NCBI GenBank assembly: GCA_017451915.1
Contig: JAFTNJ010000050.1
Span: forward strand, 1-43,217
Direction: 5' to 3'
Source of the DNA: Clostridia bacterium
Lineage (GTDB): Bacteria; Bacillota; Clostridia; Oscillospirales; CAG-272
Length of the DNA: 43,217 nucleotides
Within the stretch, counting starts at the first letter, position 1, and each line of letters starts with the position of its first letter. This document shows, in pieces, positions 7,433-14,921 of this stretch. A program made the translations under genes and the position numbers. The notes under the pieces were generated by a model. That model worked only from the letters and a program-made list of their open reading frames with translations, was not told the DNA's origin and made no database searches.

Positions 7433-8461
7433 ATGACTATACGCGCTTGCCTTTGGAGGGCGATTGCCCTTTTGTTGCTCCTGCCCCTACTGATCGCCTG
7501 CGACGCCCTGCCCGATCTGGGATTGGGAAGCCTGAATCCCCTTGCCTCCAAGGATTTTCCCAACGGGGAGGCCTATGTGATCTCCTACGTCTCCAACGGC
7601 GACGGCACCTGCTACGTGAATGCGATTCGCGTCAATCCCGCCGTGGAGGAATCCATTGATATCGTAATTCCCGCCACCTCTCCCGACGGGGATCGGGTGG
7701 TAACCGTCCGCGCCTCCCTGGCTCCCAATCTGCCCACGATGCTGGACGAAACCGCCTACCTTGCCCTTTCCGCAAAGCTGCAAGCCGCCACGGATGCCGG
7801 TCTGATCAATGACTTTGAACGAAACAAGATGACCGCCTACTTTGAAAAGAAAGGGGTTGACGACGGATTTATCAGTCTTGCCGACCTGGAGGCCCTTCGT
7901 CAGGAGTATCCTCTGGCCGAATTCGTAACCGTTTATATCCTCGCCAAGGACCTTAGCCCCGTGGAGATCCAATGGCTCTGCCGGACCCTCTCCACCATCG
8001 GCTATACCTCCGCAGATTGGGTGCGGGATTGCCAGGCTCTGCACGATGCAGCCCAAATAGTGGGCGGCCCCACCCGCGAGGCGGCTCTGGCCAGCCTTCC
8101 GGCACTCCCGCTTGCCGACGCCAGCACCGATAAGATTACCTCCATTCTCCTTCCGGACAGCGTAACATATGTTGATTTTGCCCTCTATACGCCCTGCACC
8201 TCCATCACCCAATGGAGTCTGCCCGCCTGCGTCCGTCAGATTCCCGAGAGTGCCTTCCCCGGCTTTACGGCACTGACCTCGGTTACCCTGCACGCCAACC
8301 TGACCGCCATAGAAGATCAGGCGTTCTTTGCTTGCTCCCAACTCACCGAGATTCATTTTGAAGGCAGCACAGAGCAATGGGAAGCCATCCAAAAGGGAAA
8401 GCAATGGAAGCCCTTGCAAGCAATCACCGTGCATTGCTCCGACGGAACCGTAACCGAATAA
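7433..8461 (+). CDS. Lipoprotein with C-terminal LRR_5/BspA-like region
   Basis: A 342-residue secreted lipoprotein. An Arg-containing N-terminus and a Leu-rich run lead to the lipobox LLIAC, with Cys at residue 23. Residues 45-85 form a strand-rich segment. The middle (about 95-230) is helical and polar, with a DDGFISLADLEALRQEY stretch that weakly resembles an EF-hand-like loop. Residues about 245-335 look like BspA-type leucine-rich repeats (SILLPDSVTYVD, VRQIPESAF, LTSVTLHANLTAIEDQAFFAC), usually surface-exposed adhesion or binding modules. I chose the ATG at 7433, preceded by CGGAGG and located after the promoter. It diverges from the tetR operon and is probably unrelated to it. Function unknown. 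Confidence 0.8.
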   Translation: MTIRACLWRAIALLLLLPLLIACDALPDLGLGSLNPLASKDFPNGEAYVISYVSNGDGTCYVNAIRVNPAVEESIDIVIPATSPDGDRVVTVRASLAPNLPTMLDETAYLALSAKLQAATDAGLINDFERNKMTAYFEKKGVDDGFISLADLEALRQEYPLAEFVTVYILAKDLSPVEIQWLCRTLSTIGYTSADWVRDCQALHDAAQIVGGPTREAALASLPALPLADASTDKITSILLPDSVTYVDFALYTPCTSITQWSLPACVRQIPESAFPGFTALTSVTLHANLTAIEDQAFFACSQLTEIHFEGSTEQWEAIQKGKQWKPLQAITVHCSDGTVTE

Positions 8462-8462
8462 A

Positions 8463-8497
8463 AGAAAGCCCAGCCTCCTTTAAAGGCTGGGCTTTCT
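8463..8497. terminator. Bidirectional terminator between convergent lipoprotein genes
   Basis: A 14-bp perfect stem, AGAAAGCCCAGCCT (8463-8476) with AGGCTGGGCTTTCT (8484-8497), has a 7-nt loop, T-rich sequence on the right (TTTATTC) and a T-rich tail on the left. It starts right after the rightward stop at 8461 and ends beside the leftward stop at 8499. Confidence 0.85.
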
Positions 8498-8498
8498 T

Positions 8499-9416
8499 TT
8501 ATTCTTTCGTCCCGGAGCGACCGGGAATGGGGGGATGATCTTTTTGGGTGATAAAGGAGACCGTCTTTCCATCGCTGTAGCAAACCACGTCCCCGTGGAG
8601 ATCGGTGCGATAAAGGGTAACCTCGGCGTCTCGCAGACGGGAAAGCACGCTCTCGGTGGGGTGGCCGTACTCGTTATCCTTTCCCACGGAGATTACGCCG
8701 TACGCAGGTGCCGCGGCGCGTAAAAACCGATAGGTGGAAGAGGAATTGCTCCCGTGATGCCCTACCTTGAGCACCGTGGAGCGCAATTCCACACCGCTCT
8801 CAAACAGATCCCGCTCGGCCTCCTGCTCCATGTCTCCGGTAAACAAAAAGGAGGTCTCTCCGTAAACAATACGGAGAACGATGGAGCTATTGTTCACATC
8901 GTCATAGGCCTGCACCGGCCCCAGGACCGTTACCAGCGCGCTACCCAAAAGGAAGGAATCCCCCGCCTTGGGCACCGTCAGGGACAAGCCCCTCGCCCGC
9001 ACACGGTTGACAAAATTTTGAAAGGCGGCGGTTGGAAACGAAGTGACGGGACTGAGCACCACTCCGGCGTCGGCCGCGGTGAGTGCCCCCGCCAAGCCTC
9101 CAACGTGATCCTCATGGGGATGGGTACTGACCACGTAATCCAGATAGGTCACCCCCTGCTTTCGCAGATAGGAATAGATCAAATCGCTGTCGTCCCGATT
9201 TCCGCCATCGATCAGCATGGTGCGGCCATCACAAATGACCAAGGCGGCATCAGCCTGTCCCACGTCGATGAAATGCACCTCAAAAAAGCTGTTGGGAGAG
9301 GGCGTCCATGCGGCATCCGTGCTGCTCTGAACGCTACCGCCCACGCCTCCGCATCCCCAAAGAAGGGAAAGCAAAAGACAAAGAAGCAATGCCAAGGAGG
9401 GTATTCGTTTTGTCAT
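8499..9416 (-). CDS. ComEC/Rec2-like metallo-beta-lactamase-fold lipoprotein
   Basis: A 305-residue protein with lipobox LLWGC (Cys22) and a metallo-beta-lactamase fold. The metal motif is HPHEDH at residues 99-104; further landmarks are the FTGDMEQEAE strand carrying the later Asp ligand and the GHHGSNSS motif. The order matches the soluble C-terminal hydrolase domain of ComEC (COG2333), found alone here without membrane channel segments. Such stand-alone proteins are widespread in Clostridia, and their substrate is generally not established. I chose the ATG at 9416 because GGAG lies 8 nt upstream and the signal peptide begins there; an in-frame extension to 9500 lacks both. Confidence 0.85.
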   Translation of the reverse strand: MTKRIPSLALLLCLLLSLLWGCGGVGGSVQSSTDAAWTPSPNSFFEVHFIDVGQADAALVICDGRTMLIDGGNRDDSDLIYSYLRKQGVTYLDYVVSTHPHEDHVGGLAGALTAADAGVVLSPVTSFPTAAFQNFVNRVRARGLSLTVPKAGDSFLLGSALVTVLGPVQAYDDVNNSSIVLRIVYGETSFLFTGDMEQEAERDLFESGVELRSTVLKVGHHGSNSSSTYRFLRAAAPAYGVISVGKDNEYGHPTESVLSRLRDAEVTLYRTDLHGDVVCYSDGKTVSFITQKDHPPIPGRSGTKE

Positions 9417-9487
9417 CTCGTATCTCCAAACAATGAACCTCGGTGATCCGAGCCACGCCCCTATCACCGTTCTGCGTTTTGCAATGA

Positions 9488-9520
9488 GGGACTGACCCAA
9501 CCGAGAGTTGAGTCAGTCCC
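9488..9520 (-). terminator. Hairpin downstream of the EF-G2 gene
   Basis: GGGACTGAC (9488-9496) pairs with GTCAGTCCC (9512-9520), with an inner CAAC/GTTG extension and one mismatch. It lies 13 nt beyond the leftward stop at 9534. The tail (tcattgcaaaa) is only weakly T-rich, so termination strength is uncertain. Confidence 0.5.
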
Positions 9521-9533
9521 TTTTCTGTATAAA

Positions 9534-11585
9534 TTAGTCGATCTTATTCTCGGCAACAACCTTTGCGGTAATGTTGGCGGGAACCACATCATAGCCGGTT
9601 ACGGCATAGGTAAAGAATCCGCGACCCTGGGTCATGGCACGGAGAACGATGGGATAATCCATCAGCTCGGCCTTGGGAGCCACTGCCTGTACCACGGTAT
9701 AACCCTTCTTGGTGGCGGGCTCCATGCCCATCACGCTACCGCGACGCTTGTTCAGGTCGCCCATGACGTCACCCACCAGGGATTCGGGAACGGTAATGTT
9801 CAGGTCGCCCACCGGCTCCAGAAGCACGGGGCCGGCCATCTCCAAAGCCTTCTTGTAGGCCAGGGATGCGGCGGTCTTAAAGGAAAGCTCATCCGAGTCA
9901 ACGGCGTGGTAAGAGCCGTCGTACAGGTCGGCTGCCAGGCAGGTCATGGGGAATCCGTAAGCACCCTTGCTCATGGAATCCTGAATTCCCTTTTCTACTG
10001 CGGGGTAGAAGTTCTTGGGAACGGTACCGCCAACCACCGAGATGGTAAAGGTGAGGCCGTCGGTATCGCCGGGGCCGAAGCGCATCTTAACGTGACCGTA
10101 CTGACCCGATCCGCCGTTCTGCTTCTTATGCTTGCCTTCCACGTCCACACGCTTGGTGATCTTTTCGCGGTATGCCAGCTTGGGAACCTCAAAGCGAACG
10201 TTCAGACCAAAGCGGGTCTTGAGTCTTGCGGCAAGAACCGAAAGATGCATATCGCCAAGACCGTAGATCAGCAGCTGCTTGGTTTCGGCGTCATTTTCAA
10301 ACTTGAGGGTGTAGTCCTCCTCGGTCATCTTGGTAATGCTCTGGGAGATCTTTCCTTCGTCGCCCTTGGATACGGGGATCATTACCTTGGAGAGGTAGGG
10401 GGTGGGATACTCGATACCCGCATAGGAGAACTCGTTGTTCCAGGTCAGGGTATCGTTGGTGTTGGTATTGGAGAGCTTTGCTACCATACCGATATCACCG
10501 CAGGCCAATTCGTCCACCTCGGTCTGCTTTTTGCCCTTCATGGTGTAGATGTGGGCCAGCTTCTCGGTGTCGCCGGTGGTATTGTTGCGGAGCAACAGAT
10601 CTCTCTTTACGTTACCGTTCATAACCTTGAAGAAGGACATTTTTCCTACGAAGGGATCGGCAACGGTCTTGAATACGAAGATCGCGGGCTCGCCGTCGGG
10701 AGCAACCTCCATGGAGTCGCCATTGGCCAGCATTTCCTGCTTCTTTGCGGTGTGACGGGGGAAGGACTCGGTGATCTTATCCAGCATGGTCCATACGCCC
10801 CACAGCTTGGTGGCCGCGCCGCAGAACACGGGAACGATACCGCCGTGAATGATACCCTCGTGAACGGCGTTGATGGCCTCCATGTGGGTGATCTCCTCGC
10901 CCTCGAAGTACTTCATCATCAGATCCTCGTCGGTGCTGGCAACGGCTTCCATGAGCATATCACGGTACTTGGCAACCGCTTCCTTGGATTCCTCGGGGAT
11001 CAGCTCTACACTGTGACGTCCGTTCTTATCAAACACGTGTGCGCTCTCGTCGATCAGGTCGATGGCACCAACCACCACGCCGTCCTTAACCATGGGAATG
11101 GTCAGGGGACATACGTTTTTACCAAAGGTGGTGTGCAGAGCGTCCAGGACCTTACCGAAGCGCGCTTCGTTATCGTCAAACTTATTAATGAAGAATGCGC
11201 GGGGCAGACCTGCCGCTACGGCATAATCCCACGCCAGCTCGGTACCAACCTCGATACCTGCCTTACCGTCTACGGTGATGATGGCGCTATCGGCAACGCG
11301 CAGGGCCTGCAGAACCTCACCGGAGAAATCCAGGTAACCGGGAGTGTCGATGACGTTGATCTTTACGTCCTTCCACATCATGGGCGCCAGGGATGCGGAG
11401 ATAGAAATTTTTCTTGCGACCTCCTCGGGATCATAGTCGCATACGGTGTTACCGGTAGTGGTATTGCCCAAGCGATCGGTCTCACCCGTAATATAGAGCA
11501 TTGCTTCTGCCAGGGAGGTCTTTCCCGAGCCGCCGTGACCAAGCAAAGCGATATTTCGAATATTTTTGGTTTCAATTTTAGCCAT
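9534..11585 (-). CDS. EF-G-like translation GTPase (EF-G2 type)
   Basis: A 683-residue paralogue of elongation factor G. The GTPase motifs are G1 GHGGSGKT (16-23), G3 DTPGYLDF (80-87) and G4 NKFD (134-137); the later EF-G domains follow in order to the C-terminus. In canonical EF-G, G3 is DTPGHVDF and its His is catalytic. Here it is Tyr84, and G1 differs from the usual AHIDAGKT. Both features mark the EF-G2 subfamily, whose role (ribosome recycling, stress or altered GTPase kinetics) varies or is unknown. The ATG is preceded by AAAGGAAA. It is monocistronic with its own promoter and a leader of about 100 nt. It is not the main fusA, which normally sits with rpsL/rpsG/tuf. Confidence 0.9.
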   Translation of the reverse strand: MAKIETKNIRNIALLGHGGSGKTSLAEAMLYITGETDRLGNTTTGNTVCDYDPEEVARKISISASLAPMMWKDVKINVIDTPGYLDFSGEVLQALRVADSAIITVDGKAGIEVGTELAWDYAVAAGLPRAFFINKFDDNEARFGKVLDALHTTFGKNVCPLTIPMVKDGVVVGAIDLIDESAHVFDKNGRHSVELIPEESKEAVAKYRDMLMEAVASTDEDLMMKYFEGEEITHMEAINAVHEGIIHGGIVPVFCGAATKLWGVWTMLDKITESFPRHTAKKQEMLANGDSMEVAPDGEPAIFVFKTVADPFVGKMSFFKVMNGNVKRDLLLRNNTTGDTEKLAHIYTMKGKKQTEVDELACGDIGMVAKLSNTNTNDTLTWNNEFSYAGIEYPTPYLSKVMIPVSKGDEGKISQSITKMTEEDYTLKFENDAETKQLLIYGLGDMHLSVLAARLKTRFGLNVRFEVPKLAYREKITKRVDVEGKHKKQNGGSGQYGHVKMRFGPGDTDGLTFTISVVGGTVPKNFYPAVEKGIQDSMSKGAYGFPMTCLAADLYDGSYHAVDSDELSFKTAASLAYKKALEMAGPVLLEPVGDLNITVPESLVGDVMGDLNKRRGSVMGMEPATKKGYTVVQAVAPKAELMDYPIVLRAMTQGRGFFTYAVTGYDVVPANITAKVVAENKID

Positions 11586-11692
11586 GGTGTGTTTCCTTTA
11601 AGTACCTTTCGTTTGTATTTCCGATAAAAGCCGTCCCAAAACATGACGGAAATTCAGAAGCATTCGCCGCAAAATTTTATCGGCTTTTATTT

Positions 11693-11721
11693 ATTATACA
11701 ATAAGAAAGAAATTTTTTCAA
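11693..11721 (-). promoter_or_regulatory. Promoter of the EF-G2 gene
   Basis: Read leftward, TTGAAA (11721-11716) and TATAAT (11698-11693) are 17 nt apart. The transcript would start near 11686 and carry a leader of about 100 nt to the ATG at 11585. ATAAAAGCCG (11624-11633) and CGGCTTTTAT (11682-11691) form an inverted repeat that brackets the first half of that leader. Confidence 0.75.
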
Positions 11722-11792
11722 GTGGGTTTTTCAACTTTTTCACCGACGAAATGTAGAATTAAAACCATATTTTTTGGTCATCTTACACAAAA

Positions 11793-12608
11793 TCAAAGAG
11801 AAAACAAATCTTTGGCGTTGGCAAAGGTCTGTTTGGCGGCCGCCTCGGGAGTCCCCTCCCAAAGCTCGGCCAGCACCTCCAGAGTGTAGTGCAAAAGACC
11901 CGAGTGATTGAGCCTTCCCCGCATGGGATGAGGGGCAAGATAGGGGCAATCGGTCTCCACCAGGAGCCGATCCTTTGGCACGGCAAGGGCCGCCTTGCGC
12001 ACCTGCGTGGCGTTTTTGAAGGTCAGGGTACCGGAAAAGGAGATGTACCATCCCCGCTTGACCAGCTCGGTTGCCATTTCGGCACTGCCGCTATAACTGT
12101 GAAACACGCCTCGCACGCCGGGATGGCGCAGGACCGTCTCAAAGCAATCCCCATGCGCCTCCCGATCGTGAATGATCACGGGCAGGTCGTGTTTTTTTCC
12201 AAGCTCCATCTGCCCGTCAAAGAAATAGGCCTGGCGTTGCTTATCCATGGGGATATCCCCGTAAAAAGCAAAATGATAATCCAGACCGATCTCTCCCAGG
12301 GCTACCAGCTTGCGTTCTCGGCGGCTCCGTGCGTCTCCCAAAAGAGCGTCCAGCTCGGCCAGGGCATCGTCGGGATCCCCCAAATAGTGGCAATCCCCCG
12401 GGTGGATCCCCGCGGCGGCGTACATTCCCTCGTAGCGTGCCGCCTGCTCTATGGCAAGGCGGGAGGTAGTACAATCGGTCCCCACGTTGAGAATGTGGGA
12501 AACCTCTTGGGGGCAGATCGCCTGTAACAGCGCGTCTGCCCCTCCCTCGTATTCGGTTTCAAAACGCCGATCAAAATAATGGGCGTGACTGTCAAATACA
12601 AAATCCAT
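11793..12608 (-). CDS. tatD: TatD-family metal-dependent deoxyribonuclease
   Basis: A 271-residue TIM-barrel hydrolase. Metal-binding motifs appear in the family order: the N-terminal DSHAHYF, GEIGLDYH (Glu ligand), a VIIHDREA strand, GVFHSYSG and LLVETDCPYLAP. The length is typical for TatD/YabD/YcfH (about 255-270). These enzymes are 3'-5' exonucleases acting on DNA or RNA ends. It is the last gene of the metG operon, 13 nt after gpsA. In Bacillus, metS and tatD (yabD) are direct neighbours; here the FAD oxidoreductase and gpsA genes lie between them. No clear terminator follows it before the EF-G2 promoter. Confidence 0.92.
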   Translation of the reverse strand: MDFVFDSHAHYFDRRFETEYEGGADALLQAICPQEVSHILNVGTDCTTSRLAIEQAARYEGMYAAAGIHPGDCHYLGDPDDALAELDALLGDARSRRERKLVALGEIGLDYHFAFYGDIPMDKQRQAYFFDGQMELGKKHDLPVIIHDREAHGDCFETVLRHPGVRGVFHSYSGSAEMATELVKRGWYISFSGTLTFKNATQVRKAALAVPKDRLLVETDCPYLAPHPMRGRLNHSGLLHYTLEVLAELWEGTPEAAAKQTFANAKDLFSL

Positions 12609-12621
12609 AGCTTATCCGTTG

Positions 12622-13581
12622 TTAAAATTCGTTTTTCAGGCTTCTTTGGAAGAGGGCTTCGATCTCGGTGGAGGCGTCGCATCCCAGATACAATACGCGA
12701 TAGACCCCCTCGCAAATCGGGAGATCTACTCCGTAGCTCTCGGCCAGGCGATGCAGTGCGGCAGCCGTATAGTAGCCCTCGGCCAGGGCCTCGTAACGCT
12801 CCCCCTTAACATAGCTCTCACCAAACTGACGGTTGTGGGAGAATTTGGAGAACACCGTGGCCTCGTAATCTCCCAAATGGCAAAGCCCGTAGGCCGAAAA
12901 GGGGTTGCCGCCCATGGAGCCGATCAGGCCGGCGATCTCGTGGGTTCCCCGACTCATCAGCGCCCCCTTCAGGGTGGAAAGTCCCAGACCGTCCAAAAAG
13001 CCCGCGGCAATACCGATGACGTTCTTGGCGGCGGCACCGATCTCGTTGCCGATCAGATCCTGCCCGTAATAGAAACGGATCAAGCTCCCCGAAAAGGCCT
13101 CCACCAGCCGCTGCTTGGTATCCTCGTGCCGACTGTCGATGACCATACAGTTGGGAACGCCGGCGTAAAACTCCTGCACGTGTCCCGGCCCCAGCCAGAC
13201 CGCCACCCGGTTGGAGGGATCCAGGATCTCCTCCACGATCTCGGAAAGGCGTTTTCCGGTCTCAATCTCAATGCCCTTCATGCAAAGCACCAGGGTCTTG
13301 TTCTTCAGCCCCAGAGGCAGAAGCTCCTTTTCCAACAGGGCACGAAGCCCCTGGGAATTGACCGAGACAATGATCACCTCGGCCTCGGCTACCGACTCCA
13401 GGGAGGTGGAAAGCGCAACGCTTTGGGGAAGCCGCAACAGATCGTTGCAGCGTTTCTTTAAAAATTGCTTCATGTGAGGCGAGGTACTGCGCCCGTAGAG
13501 GGTGACCTCGTGTCCCTGCCGATCCAGATACCAGGTGATCAGGGATCCCCACCGTCCGCAACCGATAACTGTAATTTTCAA
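12622..13581 (-). CDS. gpsA: Glycerol-3-phosphate dehydrogenase [NAD(P)+]
   Basis: A 319-residue enzyme that reduces dihydroxyacetone phosphate to sn-glycerol 3-phosphate for phospholipid synthesis. The N-terminal Rossmann motif is VIGCGRWGSL. The catalytic domain carries GNEIGAAAKNVIGIAAG, with the conserved Lys, and a GLGD-like segment (AYGLCHLGDYEATVFSKFSHNRQFG). Family alignment places the start at a TTG (13581), because the Rossmann strand begins at once. No ATG or GTG fits, and the usual ribosome-binding site is missing: the nearest GGAGG lies about 27 nt upstream inside a stem-loop. It is co-transcribed with the genes on either side. Confidence 0.9.
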   Translation of the reverse strand: MKITVIGCGRWGSLITWYLDRQGHEVTLYGRSTSPHMKQFLKKRCNDLLRLPQSVALSTSLESVAEAEVIIVSVNSQGLRALLEKELLPLGLKNKTLVLCMKGIEIETGKRLSEIVEEILDPSNRVAVWLGPGHVQEFYAGVPNCMVIDSRHEDTKQRLVEAFSGSLIRFYYGQDLIGNEIGAAAKNVIGIAAGFLDGLGLSTLKGALMSRGTHEIAGLIGSMGGNPFSAYGLCHLGDYEATVFSKFSHNRQFGESYVKGERYEALAEGYYTAAALHRLAESYGVDLPICEGVYRVLYLGCDASTEIEALFQRSLKNEF

Positions 13582-13593
13582 GCGATTTACTGA

Positions 13594-13622
13594 CGGGAAG
13601 AGCCGCGCCGCAGCTCCTCCCG
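13594..13622 (-). promoter_or_regulatory. Stem-loop in the leader immediately before gpsA
   Basis: On the minus strand CGGGAGGAGC and GCTCTTCCCG form a 10-bp stem (one G-T pair) with a 9-nt loop, ending about 12 nt before the TTG start of gpsA. The only Shine-Dalgarno-like GGAGG in the 85-nt gap lies in the 5' arm. No T-tract follows, so a terminator is unlikely. A translational control or mRNA processing element is possible. Confidence 0.45.
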
Positions 13623-13666
13623 TTTTCCTTTCAAAAATATGAAAATAGTGGGTCTGTTCCAAGGGA

Positions 13667-14893
13667 TCAGATATGCAGAACCACGCCGTTTTCCACCAGC
13701 TTCTTCTGCAATGCAGATACGTCCAACGTATCCAGGTCACCGCCCATGGCGGCGGCAATGCCGGCGGCCTCACCGGTCACGGCACAGCAAGGAATGACAC
13801 GCGCAATATCCCACATGGCGTCGGTATTGGAAATGCATCTGCCCGCGGCGATAACGTTCTTCAGGTCACCGATCAAGGCTCGGTAAGGCACCTCGTAGAT
13901 GGGGCCTCTCTTTCTCCAGTTGGAGATCATTCCAATACTGTCCTCAAAGAATTTGTGGTCGTCGGAGGTATCCAGCTCGTATTTCCCCACGGGACGGCGG
14001 GTCATGCGAACCTGAGGAATGGTGGGCATGGTGCAAAGGGCGTGCTCGGAAGTCAAATCGCCCCCCTGCAGGAAGGAAGCCAGCAGTTGATCGTGAGCGT
14101 TCTGCATCACGCCCGAAAGCTCCTTACCATCAAGCCCCAAAAAGCGGGCGCAATGACCGGAAAAGACGTCCTTGGAGATCTCCTTATCCTGCGCGTTCTT
14201 TTGTCTGCGCTTTTCCTTTTCCTCATCGGAAATATCGGCATATCCCAACATATGAAGCTTGATGCGTCCCTCTTCCAAGGAGTAATACCAAGCCGCCTGT
14301 ACGTTGCCCTGCCCGAACTGGGCGCAATGTGCTCCCGCAAAATGGAAAATATCGGCGTCACCGGTGCAGTCAACGATGCTCTTTGCCAAAATCGCCTGTC
14401 TACCCGACTTGTTTTCAATGATCAGAGCGTCCACTCGGGAATGGTTGACAACGGTATCGCACACAGAGGTTCCGTAAAGGATCTCAACGCCCTCCTCACG
14501 CAACAGCTGCTCGGAAAGGATGGCAAAGATCTGGGCGTTAAAGCCTACCTGATAGCGCTTTTCCTTTTTCTCGTCGTCGTTGTCTCCCTGCCATGCCTCG
14601 TATCCGGCGGCGCGGCTTTCAATACCGTGCTTGACCGACAGCTTGATCAGCTCCTCACAAATGCCAAAGCTGACCTGACGGCCGTTTCCGTCGCAAAGAG
14701 GCAGATAAATGGTAACCAATCCCAGCGTGGCAAGACCGCCAAGCGCAAATTGCTTTTCGATCAAAAGCGTCTTTGCGCCCTGACGAGCCGCCGCCAGCGC
14801 CGCCGCGATACCCGCAACACCGCCACCTGCAACCACCACGTCATATTCTCCCGCTACGGGAATCTGCTTAGGGGATTCCTGAATGTATTTCAT
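13667..14893 (-). CDS. FAD-dependent oxidoreductase (FAD_oxidored family)
   Basis: A 408-residue flavoprotein. The N-terminal dinucleotide-binding motif VVVAGGGVAGIAAALAAARQG at about residues 17-37 is followed by the acidic end of the second strand (LLIEK). A second FAD-contact segment, SIVDCTGDADIFHFAG, sits mid-chain, and the C-terminus has the typical NVIAAGRCIS...VTGEAAGIAAA. This pattern fits PF12831, a large family of mostly uncharacterised oxidoreductases. The substrate cannot be inferred. The ATG at 14893 has GGAAGGAG upstream. It lies 28 nt after metG and 85 nt before gpsA in the same operon. Confidence 0.87.
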   Translation of the reverse strand: MKYIQESPKQIPVAGEYDVVVAGGGVAGIAAALAAARQGAKTLLIEKQFALGGLATLGLVTIYLPLCDGNGRQVSFGICEELIKLSVKHGIESRAAGYEAWQGDNDDEKKEKRYQVGFNAQIFAILSEQLLREEGVEILYGTSVCDTVVNHSRVDALIIENKSGRQAILAKSIVDCTGDADIFHFAGAHCAQFGQGNVQAAWYYSLEEGRIKLHMLGYADISDEEKEKRRQKNAQDKEISKDVFSGHCARFLGLDGKELSGVMQNAHDQLLASFLQGGDLTSEHALCTMPTIPQVRMTRRPVGKYELDTSDDHKFFEDSIGMISNWRKRGPIYEVPYRALIGDLKNVIAAGRCISNTDAMWDIARVIPCCAVTGEAAGIAAAMGGDLDTLDVSALQKKLVENGVVLHI

Positions 14894-14921
14894 TGTTTTC
14901 GCTCCTTCCAAAGAAATGGTA

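Noticed and set aside
13582-13773. N-terminal extension of gpsA by about 64 residues.
   Set aside because: The extension overlaps the end of the FAD oxidoreductase gene in another frame, is Arg/Trp/Pro-rich and comes before a Rossmann strand that normally starts the protein.
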